From Clostridia bacterium (GTDB taxonomy: Bacteria > Bacillota > Clostridia > Lachnospirales > Lachnospiraceae), in the NCBI GenBank assembly GCA_910574255.1, contig CAJTAK010000007.1, forward strand, positions 232,973 through 296,972: DNA of 64,000 bases, given 5' to 3'. Within the stretch, counting starts at the first letter, position 1. Every line of letters begins with the position of its first letter. The notes beneath the pieces are model-generated. The model saw only the letters and a program-made list of their open reading frames with translations, had not been told where the DNA came from and did no database searches. Below, one piece after another: positions 17,927-25,586 of the stretch. The translations under genes and the position numbers were made by a program.

Positions 17927-18551
17927 ATGATTCTAAGGCTTTCATACGCCGCAAAACGGTATGGCGTCTACTCTCAGCGTCCGTCCTCTAGACATGTCCC
18001 CCGTACAATTACACGCAAGGTTTATATGGGCAACATTATAACTGCTTTTCCCCCTCTGCGTCAAAGGAAATCTTCAAAAAATTCTATTTTTTAGAAAAAT
18101 TCTCCATATTTTTTGTAAAAATTGTTTGCATTGTCCGCACATTAACGACAGCATCTGAAATTCGCATTCGATAATCCAAAGAAAATCCCTTTCCCATCTC
18201 TCTTATCTGTGATAAACTATACCTTAATAGACCAAGTCTGCCTATCCCCCAGGGATATGAATTAATGAGGTACCCATACAATGTCATTAAGTTAAGCTTC
18301 AACAAATGACCGGCGTAGGGGAGGAGGGCCGCCCCGGTCAGGGGTGGCGGTTCTTGCCCGAAGCCTTCACAAGCTTTTTGGTGCTTAACTTAATGACATT
18401 GGGTCCCCGTAGGGTATACCTTATCGGACAAAGTCCACTCACCCTGAAAGGGTATGCAATACGAAATGCCCCTGAGCCGTATCCTATGAGCTGTTTACCG
18501 GGCATGTCTAAAAACAGTCTATTAAAAAAGCAGAAAAGAGTGTGAATTCAT
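17927..18551. other. 625-bp gene-free region upstream of metA
   Basis: Contains the 121-bp inverted-repeat element at 18280-18400. The remaining roughly 150 bp before metA hold short GC-rich repeats (GTAGGGTATACC, GAAAGGGTATGC) but no SAM-box consensus that I can recognise. A 73-codon minus-strand frame at 18084-18305 shows no family. The GGTACCC and GGGTCCC sequences either side of the inverted-repeat element resemble pieces of the 51-bp repeat. Confidence 0.4.
18280..18400 (+). repeat. MITE-like 121-bp inverted-repeat element, copy 1
   Basis: Terminal inverted repeats AATGTCATTAAGTTAAGC (18280-18297) and its exact complement (18383-18400). The core is GC-rich (GACCGGCGTAGGGGAGGAGG ... GGGTGGCGGTTCTTGCC ... 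AAGCCTTCACAAGCTT) and is nearly identical to copy 2 at 23535-23654 in the opposite orientation. The 12 bp on each side agree at 8 of 12 positions and may be an old target duplication. It encodes no protein. Confidence 0.85.
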
Positions 18552-19469
18552 ATGCCAATCAAAGTACAAAGCGACCTGCCGGTCCGGGCAATCCTGGAAA
18601 AGGAAAATATCTTTGTAATGGACGAGACAAGGGCCCTAAACCAGGATATCCGGCCCTTGAAAATAGGAATTTTAAATCTGATGCCGTTAAAGGAGGATAC
18701 GGAGCTTCAGCTTCTGCGTTCCCTGTCTAATACGCCGCTACAACTTGACATTACCTTCTTAACAGTTAGCTCTCACGAATCCAAGAATACGGCTCAAAGT
18801 CACATTAATAAATTTTATGAGCCCTTCTGCCAGGTGAAAAGGCGCCGGTTTGACGGCCTTATTATTACCGGAGCCCCTGTGGAGCAAATGGAATTCGAGG
18901 AAGTGGATTACTGGCCGGAGCTGGTGGAAATCATGGACTGGGCCAAGACCCATGTAACCTCCACCTTTTTTATCTGCTGGGGTGCCCAGGCCGCACTTTA
19001 TCATTACTATGGATTGAATAAGCAATTACTGCCGCAGAAATTGTTCGGTCTGTACCGACATCAGGTTCAGAACAGAAAAGAACCTCTGATTCGGGGCTTT
19101 GACGATATCTTTCTGGCCCCCCACTCCCGCCATACTACGGTGGATGCCAAAGCCATTCATAGCTGCGAAGCATTGACCGTTCTTGCAGAATCAGAGGAAG
19201 CCGGCGTCTTCATCGCCATGGCTGAGGAAGGACGGAAAATTTTCGTCTTCGGCCACCCGGAATATGACCGCCGCACCCTGGAAAAAGAGTATCTGAGGGA
19301 CAAGGGAAAGGGACTCCCCATTCAGCCTCCCAAAGACTATTTTGAAGAAGATGACAGCAGCAAAAAGCCTCCCCTCATGTGGAGAGCCCATGCCAATACT
19401 CTGTATACCAACTGGATTAATTACTATGTATACCAGCTCACCCCCTATCAGTGGGAGGATGAAGAGTAA
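18552..19469 (+). CDS. metA: Homoserine O-acetyltransferase (MetA-type)
   Basis: 305 residues, full length. Acylates homoserine in methionine biosynthesis. The MetA glutamine-amidotransferase-like fold shows the catalytic cysteine at 142 (FICWGAQA) and the catalytic His/Glu in FGHPEYD. Residue 111 is Glu (ITGAPVE); in this family Glu111 is reported to favour acetyl-CoA and Gly111 succinyl-CoA, so acetyl transfer is more likely than succinyl. It is monocistronic and converges on btuR with a shared hairpin between them. Confidence 0.93.
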   Translation: MPIKVQSDLPVRAILEKENIFVMDETRALNQDIRPLKIGILNLMPLKEDTELQLLRSLSNTPLQLDITFLTVSSHESKNTAQSHINKFYEPFCQVKRRRFDGLIITGAPVEQMEFEEVDYWPELVEIMDWAKTHVTSTFFICWGAQAALYHYYGLNKQLLPQKLFGLYRHQVQNRKEPLIRGFDDIFLAPHSRHTTVDAKAIHSCEALTVLAESEEAGVFIAMAEEGRKIFVFGHPEYDRRTLEKEYLRDKGKGLPIQPPKDYFEEDDSSKKPPLMWRAHANTLYTNWINYYVYQLTPYQWEDEE

Positions 19470-19504
19470 AAACCGCCTGTATATTGCCGCATCCGGCAAG
19501 CAAA

Positions 19505-19553
19505 GGGATGCGGGAGAGCCGCTTGCCGTAAGCTTTTGTCTCTCCCGCATCCC
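19505..19553. terminator. Strong hairpin between metA and btuR
   Basis: A perfect 14-bp stem, GGGATGCGGGAGAG (19505-19518) with CTCTCCCGCATCCC (19540-19553), 21-nt loop. No long T-run on either side. Its position between convergent genes suggests a bidirectional terminator. Confidence 0.65.
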
Positions 19554-19575
19554 CTATTATCTGCGTAAAGCTTTT

Positions 19576-20103
19576 CTAAAGCTCAATTCCCTTCCGTGCC
19601 GGAAGGCCCTTGTCAAAGGGATGCTTTTTCTTTTGGATTTCAGATACATAATCCGCTAATTCTACAAGCTCCGGCGCCGGATCCCGTCCGGTAAGCACTA
19701 CCTCCAGTTTTTCCGGCCTTTCCTTTAAAAACTTAAGAGCTTTCTCCTGATCTATCATCCCATGATTATAAGCTGCCATAAATTCATCCATCACCAGCAG
19801 GAATATGTTTTCCGTTGCAGCTACCCGTGCTGCTTTTTCAAAAAGTTCCTCATAGGCTTCCTTTGCCTGAACTTTTTGCTCCTCTGTCATATTCCAGAAA
19901 AATCCAAACTTTTTTTCACAGGTTCGTACCTGTACCCCGGGAAGCTCTCTTAAAATCTTAAGCTCTGAGGATGTTCCGTCCTTCAAAAACTGTGTCACCA
20001 AAACCTTCTCGCCGCTTCCGGCCGCACGCAAAGCCAGGCCCATGGCTGCCGTAGATTTTCCTTTTCCGTCTCCGCAGTAAATATGAATACAGGATTGCTT
20101 CAT
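19576..20103 (-). CDS. cobO: Cob(I)alamin / corrinoid adenosyltransferase
   Basis: 175 residues (CobA/CobO/BtuR family). Transfers the 5'-deoxyadenosyl group of ATP to the cobalt of corrinoids. It shows the N-terminal P-loop variant GDGKGKSTAAMGLALRA (11-27), KFGFFWNMTEEQ in the middle and LLVMDEFMAAYNHG as the Walker-B-like region. The C-terminal ADYVSEIQKKKHPFDKG is typical. It is the last gene of the cobalamin cluster on the minus strand, separated from cbiB by a relic of mannonate dehydratase. Confidence 0.92.
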   Translation of the reverse strand: MKQSCIHIYCGDGKGKSTAAMGLALRAAGSGEKVLVTQFLKDGTSSELKILRELPGVQVRTCEKKFGFFWNMTEEQKVQAKEAYEELFEKAARVAATENIFLLVMDEFMAAYNHGMIDQEKALKFLKERPEKLEVVLTGRDPAPELVELADYVSEIQKKKHPFDKGLPARKGIEL

Positions 20104-20138
20104 TGATGATTCCTCCTACTTTTCGTTCTATGATGCTT

Positions 20139-20195
20139 CAAACCCTACTCCCCGCTTAAAACAATTTCCAGCCGCCAAAAGCATGTATCCATAAA
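20139..20195 (-). repeat. Degenerate copy of the variable-arm hairpin element
   Basis: The segment ACAATTTCCAGCCGCCAAAA plus following GCATGTATCCATAAATT matches the conserved core of the hairpin elements described at 22512 and elsewhere, but the outer arms are lost. It directly abuts the uxuA relic. Confidence 0.4.
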
Positions 20196-20524
20196 TTATA
20201 AATGGTTCCGGCGTTGTCTGAAATGATGAATATCTTCCTGACCAAGCTTCTTTAGTGTCTCAATATAATTTTCAATATATTTTCTCTATTGCCCTGTCCC
20301 GTCTTGATATCGTCATGGATATTCACACTTTCAATACCTGCAATATGAAGCCCTGCCGCCTCCACTTCATCCTTCATGGCACGGATTCTCTTTCTGCTCC
20401 ACACTTCCCCTGGCTGTGTATCATACCATGTGGTAATAACTCCTGTCACACCTGGAATCTGCCGAATTTGTTTTTGTGTAACCGTATCGAATTTTGATCC
20501 ATGCCATCTAAGGGTCATCTCCAT
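20196..20524 (-). pseudogene. uxuA: Mannonate dehydratase N-terminal fragment
   Basis: From the ATG at 20524 the protein MEMTLRWHGSKFDTVT, PGVTGVITTWYD, PGEVWSRKRI and HIAGIESVNIHDDIKTG is unmistakably the start of UxuA, which dehydrates D-mannonate in glucuronate catabolism. After GQGNRE the frame slips; the +1 frame continues the family sequence (KYIENYIETLKKLGQEDIH) for about 20 residues, then homology ends and a stop follows. Roughly 110 of the usual 350 residues remain, with a frameshift, so it is a dead remnant inside the cobalamin cluster. Confidence 0.85.
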
Positions 20525-20564
20525 AATAGCTTACCTCTCTTTCATCCAATCCATGCATGCACTT

Positions 20565-21548
20565 TTACCTGTAAAGCCAAACCGTCACTCCAATACACAA
20601 AAACCATACGGCCCAAATCCCAATTAAAGTCAATAAGGATACGGCGTACATCAGCCTGTTTACCCTGCGGATATCCTCATGCTCCACGGCACGCAGCGGA
20701 TCTCCGATGGAGGGCTTTTCATAAAGCTTCCCAAAGTACCAGGCATTTCCGGCAAGCCGTACGCCAAGGGCTCCCGCAGCAGCCGCCTCGGTGTGGGCGG
20801 AATTGGGACTTGCGTGATTTTTTCTGTCTCTTAGAAAAATCCGAAGAGCCTGCCCCATGGACATGCCCGCAAAGGGACTTGCAAGTACCATAAGAAGACC
20901 CGACACCCGGGCGGGAATCCAGTTCAGCACATCATCCAGCTTAGCGGAAAAACGGCCGAAATACAGATATTTTTCATTTTTATAGCCGACCATCGAATCC
21001 AGGGTGTTTACAGCCTTATAGAAAAATCCCAGAACCGGTCCCCCAAGAGCCAGAAACAGCATGGGCGCAATAACCCCGTCAGAGGTATTCTCCGCCACTG
21101 TCTCTACGGCTGCTTTTGCCACTCCTTCTTCGTCCAGCTTTTCCGTATCTCTCCCTACAATCATGGAAACGGCCAGGCGGGCCTTTGGCAGATCCCTTTC
21201 CTTAAGGGCCTCATAGACACGCATACTCTCCGTCTTTAAGGAGCGGGCCGCAAGAAGCTGATAATCCCAGAATACACACAGCACAAAGGCCAGACGGGTA
21301 TTCACTCTCCATACAAGAAGCAGTATCAGAATGGGAATCACAGAGGATACAATGACTACAAAGACCGCCAAAAAGACACCGGCTGCCAGTTCTCCTTTTT
21401 CGGTCTTTGGAAATACTCTTCGAAATGCCCTTTCTCCACGGCTAATCAAAAAACCGATGGCTCGCACCGGATGGTACAGCCACCTGGGATCACCGAAGAT
21501 CAGATCCAGTGCAAATCCTGCTGTCAATGCCAATAGGTTCCACCTCAT
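20565..21548 (-). CDS. cbiB: Adenosylcobinamide-phosphate synthase CbiB
   Basis: About 327 residues from the ATG at 21548 (MRWNLLALTAGFALDLIFGDP), chosen because AAAGGAGG lies 11 bp upstream; it overlaps the 3' end of cobC. Integral membrane protein with the family motifs LDLIFGDPRWLYHPVRAIG, AENTSDGVIAPMLF and MVGYKNEKYLYFGRFSAKLDD (the last part YFGRFSAKLDDVLN is diagnostic). It attaches aminopropanol phosphate to adenosylcobyric acid at the membrane. Confidence 0.93.
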   Translation of the reverse strand: MRWNLLALTAGFALDLIFGDPRWLYHPVRAIGFLISRGERAFRRVFPKTEKGELAAGVFLAVFVVIVSSVIPILILLLVWRVNTRLAFVLCVFWDYQLLAARSLKTESMRVYEALKERDLPKARLAVSMIVGRDTEKLDEEGVAKAAVETVAENTSDGVIAPMLFLALGGPVLGFFYKAVNTLDSMVGYKNEKYLYFGRFSAKLDDVLNWIPARVSGLLMVLASPFAGMSMGQALRIFLRDRKNHASPNSAHTEAAAAGALGVRLAGNAWYFGKLYEKPSIGDPLRAVEHEDIRRVNRLMYAVSLLTLIGIWAVWFLCIGVTVWLYR

Positions 21549-22119
21549 AAAGCCGAGTGCCTCCTTTGCTCTTTTCCTCCCAATGGACAAGGTATCCCAT
21601 TCCGTTTTTTACCTGCCAGTCATAAAATGCCTTTTTCGGTTTCCCGTAAGCCTCCAGAATGCTCATAATGGTACCCCCATGGACCACAAGCGCAGCCTTT
21701 TTACAGCCCTTTTGCCGGATCATCTCCAGTACCTCCAGAAAGCCCTGCCTGCATCTGTTCTGAAAAGCTTCCCTGCTCTCTCCTCCCGGAAACGGGCGTG
21801 TCCCCTGACTGTCCACCCATGCCTGATAATCCGGATTGTCCTTTAATTCCAGATAATTCTTATTTTCAAAATCACCGAAATCACATTCCCGAAGCTTATC
21901 AAAGCACTGTATCTCCATGTCAGGCCAGAGAATCCCGGCCGTTTCGATGCAGCGTTTCAGGGGGCTTGTGCAGACCGCATCTACCTTGGGATACCTATGA
22001 CTGACAGCCCTTAAAGCCTCCAGTCCCTCCGTACACAAGCTTTCATCTGTTATTCCAATATACCGCCCCAATGTGTTGCCATAGGTTTTTCCATGGCGGA
22101 TCAGATACAGCTCAACCAT
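21490..22119 (-). CDS. cobC: Histidine phosphatase, alpha-ribazole phosphatase type
   Basis: 209 residues of the phosphoglycerate-mutase-like superfamily. The phosphohistidine motif LIRHGKTYGN is at 6-15, CTSPLKRCIETA at about 50, ECDFGDFENKNY at about 78, and the second catalytic His in VVHGGTIMS at about 145. In this context it most likely removes the phosphate from alpha-ribazole 5'-phosphate or adenosylcobalamin 5'-phosphate. The last 58 bp overlap the 5' end of the cbiB frame, and its ATG overlaps the end of the CobU-like gene. Confidence 0.85.
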   Translation of the reverse strand: MVELYLIRHGKTYGNTLGRYIGITDESLCTEGLEALRAVSHRYPKVDAVCTSPLKRCIETAGILWPDMEIQCFDKLRECDFGDFENKNYLELKDNPDYQAWVDSQGTRPFPGGESREAFQNRCRQGFLEVLEMIRQKGCKKAALVVHGGTIMSILEAYGKPKKAFYDWQVKNGMGYLVHWEEKSKGGTRLYEVEPIGIDSRICTGSDLR

Positions 22120-22498
22120 GCTTAATTACCGTGCCAATCCCGCAAATTACCCTGTGTACTTCCCTGGCTTTTTTTGCCAATGCACAGCAGATTCGCCCTG
22201 TAGTCTCCCGATATTCCCGGTCAAAGGCATCCACCGGAACCACACCGCTGCCAAGCTCATTGACTACAATTACGATCTCCGGATTTTGCAAAAGGATCTC
22301 TTCCGTAAGGGTGCTGATGTCTCTTCCTGCCTCCAGACAGCGCCGGATGTATTCATGAAAATGGAAAATTCCCCTGGATTCATAAACGGCATCCCAGGAG
22401 CAGCTTCCGCCGTCTGCAAAATCATCTTCTTCTAAGGAAAATGTCTCTTTGGTATACGCCTTTTTTCCCTGAAAGGCTCCTCCGGTTATCAATATCAT
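22112..22498 (-). CDS. Second CobU-like protein (divergent cobinamide kinase family)
   Basis: 128 residues from the ATG at 22498 (GGAG six bases upstream; another ATG lies four codons earlier). The start MILITGGAFQGKKAYTKE resembles the CobU P-loop but has Lys where Ser/Thr is normal. It lacks the H-R-x-x-R segment carrying the guanylylated histidine of CobU. The C-terminal half fits the family well: VVVNELGSGVVPVDAFDREY, then AKKAREVHRVICGIGTVIK. The full CobU at 23677 has the opposite strengths. This may be an accessory or decaying paralogue. It overlaps cobC by 8 bp. Confidence 0.65.
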   Translation of the reverse strand: MILITGGAFQGKKAYTKETFSLEEDDFADGGSCSWDAVYESRGIFHFHEYIRRCLEAGRDISTLTEEILLQNPEIVIVVNELGSGVVPVDAFDREYRETTGRICCALAKKAREVHRVICGIGTVIKHG

Positions 22499-22511
22499 TT
22501 GTTTCTCCATT

Positions 22512-22612
22512 CCAGTTCCGTATCCCTTGCACAGTACACCCATATATAGATCCATTTCCAGCCGTAAAAAGAACGTCTGTAAATGGATCTGTGCACTGTC
22601 CAAGGGATACTG
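22512..22612 (-). repeat. Variable-arm hairpin element, copy b
   Basis: Outer arms GTATCCCTTG / CAAGGGATAC are perfectly complementary; inner arms AGATCCATTT / AAATGGATCT likewise. The conserved core (TACACC, TTTCCAGCC, GTCTGTAAAT, GTGCACTG) matches the other copies. In the mRNA it ends in CGGAACTGGAATGGAG, i.e. at the ribosome-binding site of the second CobU-like gene. Confidence 0.85.
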
Positions 22613-22621
22613 TTTCTTATT

Positions 22622-22723
22622 CCAGTTCCGCAATAGCCCCTCACTACACCCCTATTAAATCAATTTCCGGTCGCAAAAGCATGCGCCCGTAAATCGATTT
22701 GTGCACTGTGGGGCTATTGCTGT
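22622..22723 (-). repeat. Variable-arm hairpin element, copy c
   Basis: Outer arms GCAATAGCCCC / GGGGCTATTGC; inner arms AAATCAATTT / AAATCGATTT. It is directly next to copy b with different outer arms, and begins at the cobS stop codon in the direction of transcription. Confidence 0.85.
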
Positions 22724-23485
22724 TCAAATCTTCCCTGCCAGATACACGGCCGCAGCCATAACCAGTTCACAAAGCTGCAGGAAAAATCCGGCCAGGTCTC
22801 CGGTGATTCCCCCAAACTGCTTCTTTGACATCCAATGATAATACACAAAGGTCAGCCATGCTCCCAAAACAGCCGCCGAGCCAAGCTTTACATTCATAAA
22901 GCACATATATCCTGCGGAAAGGACCATGAGAAAATACATGCTAACCTCTACTATACGTTTTTGGGCGGCATCTGCGAACATGGCTACCGTACCGCTTGAC
23001 TTGGCGCCGGGAAATGCCGCCACCGCAAGACCGCTGAAAGACCTGGAAAGCACAAAGCCTCCTGCAAGGATCCGTACCTGCTCTAGGGTAAGCTCGCTCC
23101 AGATTCCAAGAGCTGCCATAAAATAACAGCAGGCCGTAATAACCGCAAAGGCCCCCGCATGGGAATCTTTAAGAATCTCCAGCTTTCGTTCCCGTGTCTG
23201 ATAGGAGCTTAAAGCATCCGCCGTATCAAGAAGTCCGTCCAGATGGATTCCCCCGGTCACCATTACCGGTATCAATACATATCCCACTGTCCGCAAAAGC
23301 CCCCCGGCCCCCAGCCAGTCAGCCGCCAGGCTCCAAAGTACCGTGACGGCTCCAATAACAATCCCAATCAAGGGAAAAAAGCACATCATATAGCGCATGT
23401 TTTCTTTTTCCCAATCTGCCCTTGGCATAGGAATTTTTGAATACATGGCAAATGCAATTTTAAAACTGTTCCACAGTCTTCCCAT
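22724..23485 (-). CDS. cobS: Adenosylcobinamide-GDP ribazoletransferase CobS
   Basis: 253 residues, integral membrane protein with about six helices. Family motifs: FKIAFAMYSKIPMP at the start, GGIHLDGLLDTADALSSY (about 77-94, Asp-rich metal site), LEILKDSHAGAFAV, and a late KQFGGITGDLAGF. It joins adenosylcobinamide-GDP with alpha-ribazole or its phosphate to give adenosylcobalamin (phosphate). It lies between cobU and the second CobU-like gene; a MITE-like element is inserted before it. Confidence 0.95.
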   Translation of the reverse strand: MGRLWNSFKIAFAMYSKIPMPRADWEKENMRYMMCFFPLIGIVIGAVTVLWSLAADWLGAGGLLRTVGYVLIPVMVTGGIHLDGLLDTADALSSYQTRERKLEILKDSHAGAFAVITACCYFMAALGIWSELTLEQVRILAGGFVLSRSFSGLAVAAFPGAKSSGTVAMFADAAQKRIVEVSMYFLMVLSAGYMCFMNVKLGSAAVLGAWLTFVYYHWMSKKQFGGITGDLAGFFLQLCELVMAAAVYLAGKI

Positions 23486-23534
23486 GGTTTCTCCCTCTTT
23501 TTCAACCTATCTGCAATATCCTGCTCATACTTGC

Positions 23535-23654
23535 AATGTTATTAAGTTAAGCTCTAAAAGCTTGTGAAGGCTTCGGGCAAGAACCGCCACCCCTTAGCGG
23601 GGCGGCCCTCCTCCCCTACGCCGGTCATTTTCCGGAGCTTAACTTAATAACATT
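23535..23654 (-). repeat. MITE-like 120-bp inverted-repeat element, copy 2
   Basis: Terminal inverted repeats AATGTTATTAAGTTAAGCT and its exact complement. Compared with copy 1, one base is changed in both arms so pairing is kept. The core is the same GC-rich sequence in reverse orientation. Flanks GCTCATACTTGC (23523-23534) and GCTCATACCTGG (23655-23666) agree at 10 of 12 positions and look like a target-site duplication. It lies between cobU and cobS. Confidence 0.85.
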
Positions 23655-23676
23655 GCTCATACCTGGCAGCCTATGA

Positions 23677-24228
23677 TTATGGTAATCGACGATTCGTTTC
23701 GGATGCGGCTTTTACCATCAGCGGAATGCCGCAGACTACTTCCGTGACCTCATCCGCTTCCCTGGCCAATGCCTGATTAATGGCTCCCAAGTAACGCTGA
23801 TATTGCTCTGTCGTTTCATCATATGTTATACCGTCTGAAAAAATATCATTGGTAACCACAACCAAATGCCTGCAGCATGACCGGATTTTCCTTACCCCAA
23901 GAAGGACTTCCTCCGGCGTCCTGTCCCCTGCCCCACTGTCTTCAAACATTTCATTGGCAGTCAGATTGGAAAGGCACTCCAAAAGGACAACACCTTCTTT
24001 GGGAAGAGACAATCCCTTTAGATTTACATAACGTTCTATAGTAACAAACCCTTTTCCGGCTCGCAAGCTCCGGTGCCGCTCTATCCGTTTCCTTCCTTCC
24101 TCCCCAAAGGGCCGCATGGTGGCAATATAATAGAGGGGAAGCTTCGTTTCCTTCGAAAGCTCTGCCGCCAGATTTTCCGCATATTCCGATTTTCCGCTGC
24201 CGCTTCCTCCCGTAATCAGCCCAAACAT
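23677..24228 (-). CDS. cobU: Adenosylcobinamide kinase / guanylyltransferase CobU
   Basis: 183 residues. Phosphorylates adenosylcobinamide and then activates it with GTP. It has an intact P-loop GGSGSGKSEYAE (7-18), the RIERHRSLR region with the histidine that is guanylylated in the Salmonella enzyme, and a C-terminal INQALAREADEVTEVVCGIP. The usual NEVG-x-GIVP motif is replaced by TNDIFSDGITYDE, a variant seen in clostridial homologues. It overlaps the end of cbiA by 13 bp. Confidence 0.88.
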   Translation of the reverse strand: MFGLITGGSGSGKSEYAENLAAELSKETKLPLYYIATMRPFGEEGRKRIERHRSLRAGKGFVTIERYVNLKGLSLPKEGVVLLECLSNLTANEMFEDSGAGDRTPEEVLLGVRKIRSCCRHLVVVTNDIFSDGITYDETTEQYQRYLGAINQALAREADEVTEVVCGIPLMVKAASETNRRLP

Positions 24229-25586
24229 GGCATCACCTCACATTTTTGCAGGAAATCCCAGGCTGCCGACGGATTGGAGTAAAAAAACAAATGGGGAAAG
24301 CCTGCATACAGGGTCCCGCTGCCATGAACACATTCCCAGCTTCTCTTTCGCAGGGGCTTTTGGGCCCTCATACTGCTGCCGCAGCTTTCACTTTCCCAGT
24401 AGTGAAATTCATGGCCGCAGATCTCATTTCCCTTTTTAAGAAGCATCTGATCCGAAAGAGCCTTAAGGGTCACATAACCGAATCGGGACAGCTTGTCTCT
24501 GCGGTAAGCATTTGCCTCCAGAACACCTGCCATGGGATAGACTTTACCATCTGCACCCTCCAGGGTCTTATGGAGGTACAGAAATCCTCCGCACTCCGCA
24601 ATGCAGGGCAGACCCCCGGCTACTGCCTGGTAAACGGATGTCAGCATGGAAGTATTTTTGCTCAAAGCCTCCCCATGCAGTTCGGGATAGCCCCCGCTTA
24701 AAATCAAGCCCTGAATTCCTTTCGGCAGCTCCTTATCATGAAGGGGCGAAAAGGATACCAGCCTTGCTCCCATTTCTTCCAGAAGTTCAAGATTGTCCCG
24801 GTAGGTAAAACAAAAGGCTTCATCCTCCGCCACCGCCACAGATACCTTCCCGGCCTCTTTCAAAAGGGGAACATGGGGCGCTTCATACTTAAGCTCCGGC
24901 GCTGCCGCTGCCATAGCCATGAAAGCATCTATATCCAGAGTTTTTTCCAAAAGCTTTGCCAGTTCGTTAAGCTTCTTTTGCAGTTCTTCAATTTCGCCCG
25001 GCAGCACCAGCCCTAAGTGGCGGCTTTCCAACACAAGCTCCGGCACTCTCGGCACATAGCCCAGCACTTTAAGGGGCAGATGCTCCTCTATCAGCCGCTT
25101 CATATCCGGGTACATGCCCTCTGAGACTTGATTTAAAATAACTCCCTGTATGTTCCGGGGTTCTTCAAACTCCAGAAAGCCCTTAAGCAGCGGAAGCACA
25201 GAGATGCTTAAGCCCCGGCAGTTCACAATGAAAACCACCGGAATCCCAAGGGTTCCTGCCACATCCGATGAGCTTGCTTTTGTGGAAATGCCTGCCAGAC
25301 CATCATAATAGCCCATCACGCCCTCCACCACGGAAATCTCAGCCTCTCTGGCGGCTTTTCCAAAGAGATACCGGGTGATCTCCGGTTCCGTAAAAAAGGT
25401 ATCCAGATTGCCGGAACGTGTTCCAATGACCCTGGTGTGAAACATGGGATCAATATAGTCCGGGCCGCATTTAAAGGATGCCGTTCTATAGCCCCGGTTT
25501 ACAAGGGCCTTCAAAATTCCGCAGGTTATCAGCGTCTTGCCGCTTCCGCTGGCTGGGGCAGCAAGCATAATTCTTGGCAGTTTCAT
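24216..25586 (-). CDS. cbiA: Cobyrinate a,c-diamide synthase CbiA
   Basis: 456 residues from the ATG at 25586, which overlaps the stop of the upstream fused gene (ATGA). The N-terminal dethiobiotin-synthetase-like ATPase has PRIMLAAPASGSGKT, CGPDYIDPMFH and VEGVMGYYDG. The C-terminal class-I glutamine amidotransferase has LILSGGYPELHG and IAECGGFLYL with the nucleophilic Cys. It amidates carboxylates a and c of cobyrinic acid using glutamine and ATP. The final residues overlap cobU. Confidence 0.94.
   Translation of the reverse strand: MKLPRIMLAAPASGSGKTLITCGILKALVNRGYRTASFKCGPDYIDPMFHTRVIGTRSGNLDTFFTEPEITRYLFGKAAREAEISVVEGVMGYYDGLAGISTKASSSDVAGTLGIPVVFIVNCRGLSISVLPLLKGFLEFEEPRNIQGVILNQVSEGMYPDMKRLIEEHLPLKVLGYVPRVPELVLESRHLGLVLPGEIEELQKKLNELAKLLEKTLDIDAFMAMAAAAPELKYEAPHVPLLKEAGKVSVAVAEDEAFCFTYRDNLELLEEMGARLVSFSPLHDKELPKGIQGLILSGGYPELHGEALSKNTSMLTSVYQAVAGGLPCIAECGGFLYLHKTLEGADGKVYPMAGVLEANAYRRDKLSRFGYVTLKALSDQMLLKKGNEICGHEFHYWESESCGSSMRAQKPLRKRSWECVHGSGTLYAGFPHLFFYSNPSAAWDFLQKCEVMPCLG

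Noticed and set aside
18084..18305. 73-codon minus-strand gene upstream of glgX
   Set aside because: No family, no ribosome-binding site, and it runs into the inverted-repeat element.
22512..22723. Integron attC-type sites
   Set aside because: No RYYYAAC-type core sites, no integrase, and the elements sit inside operons rather than joining cassettes.
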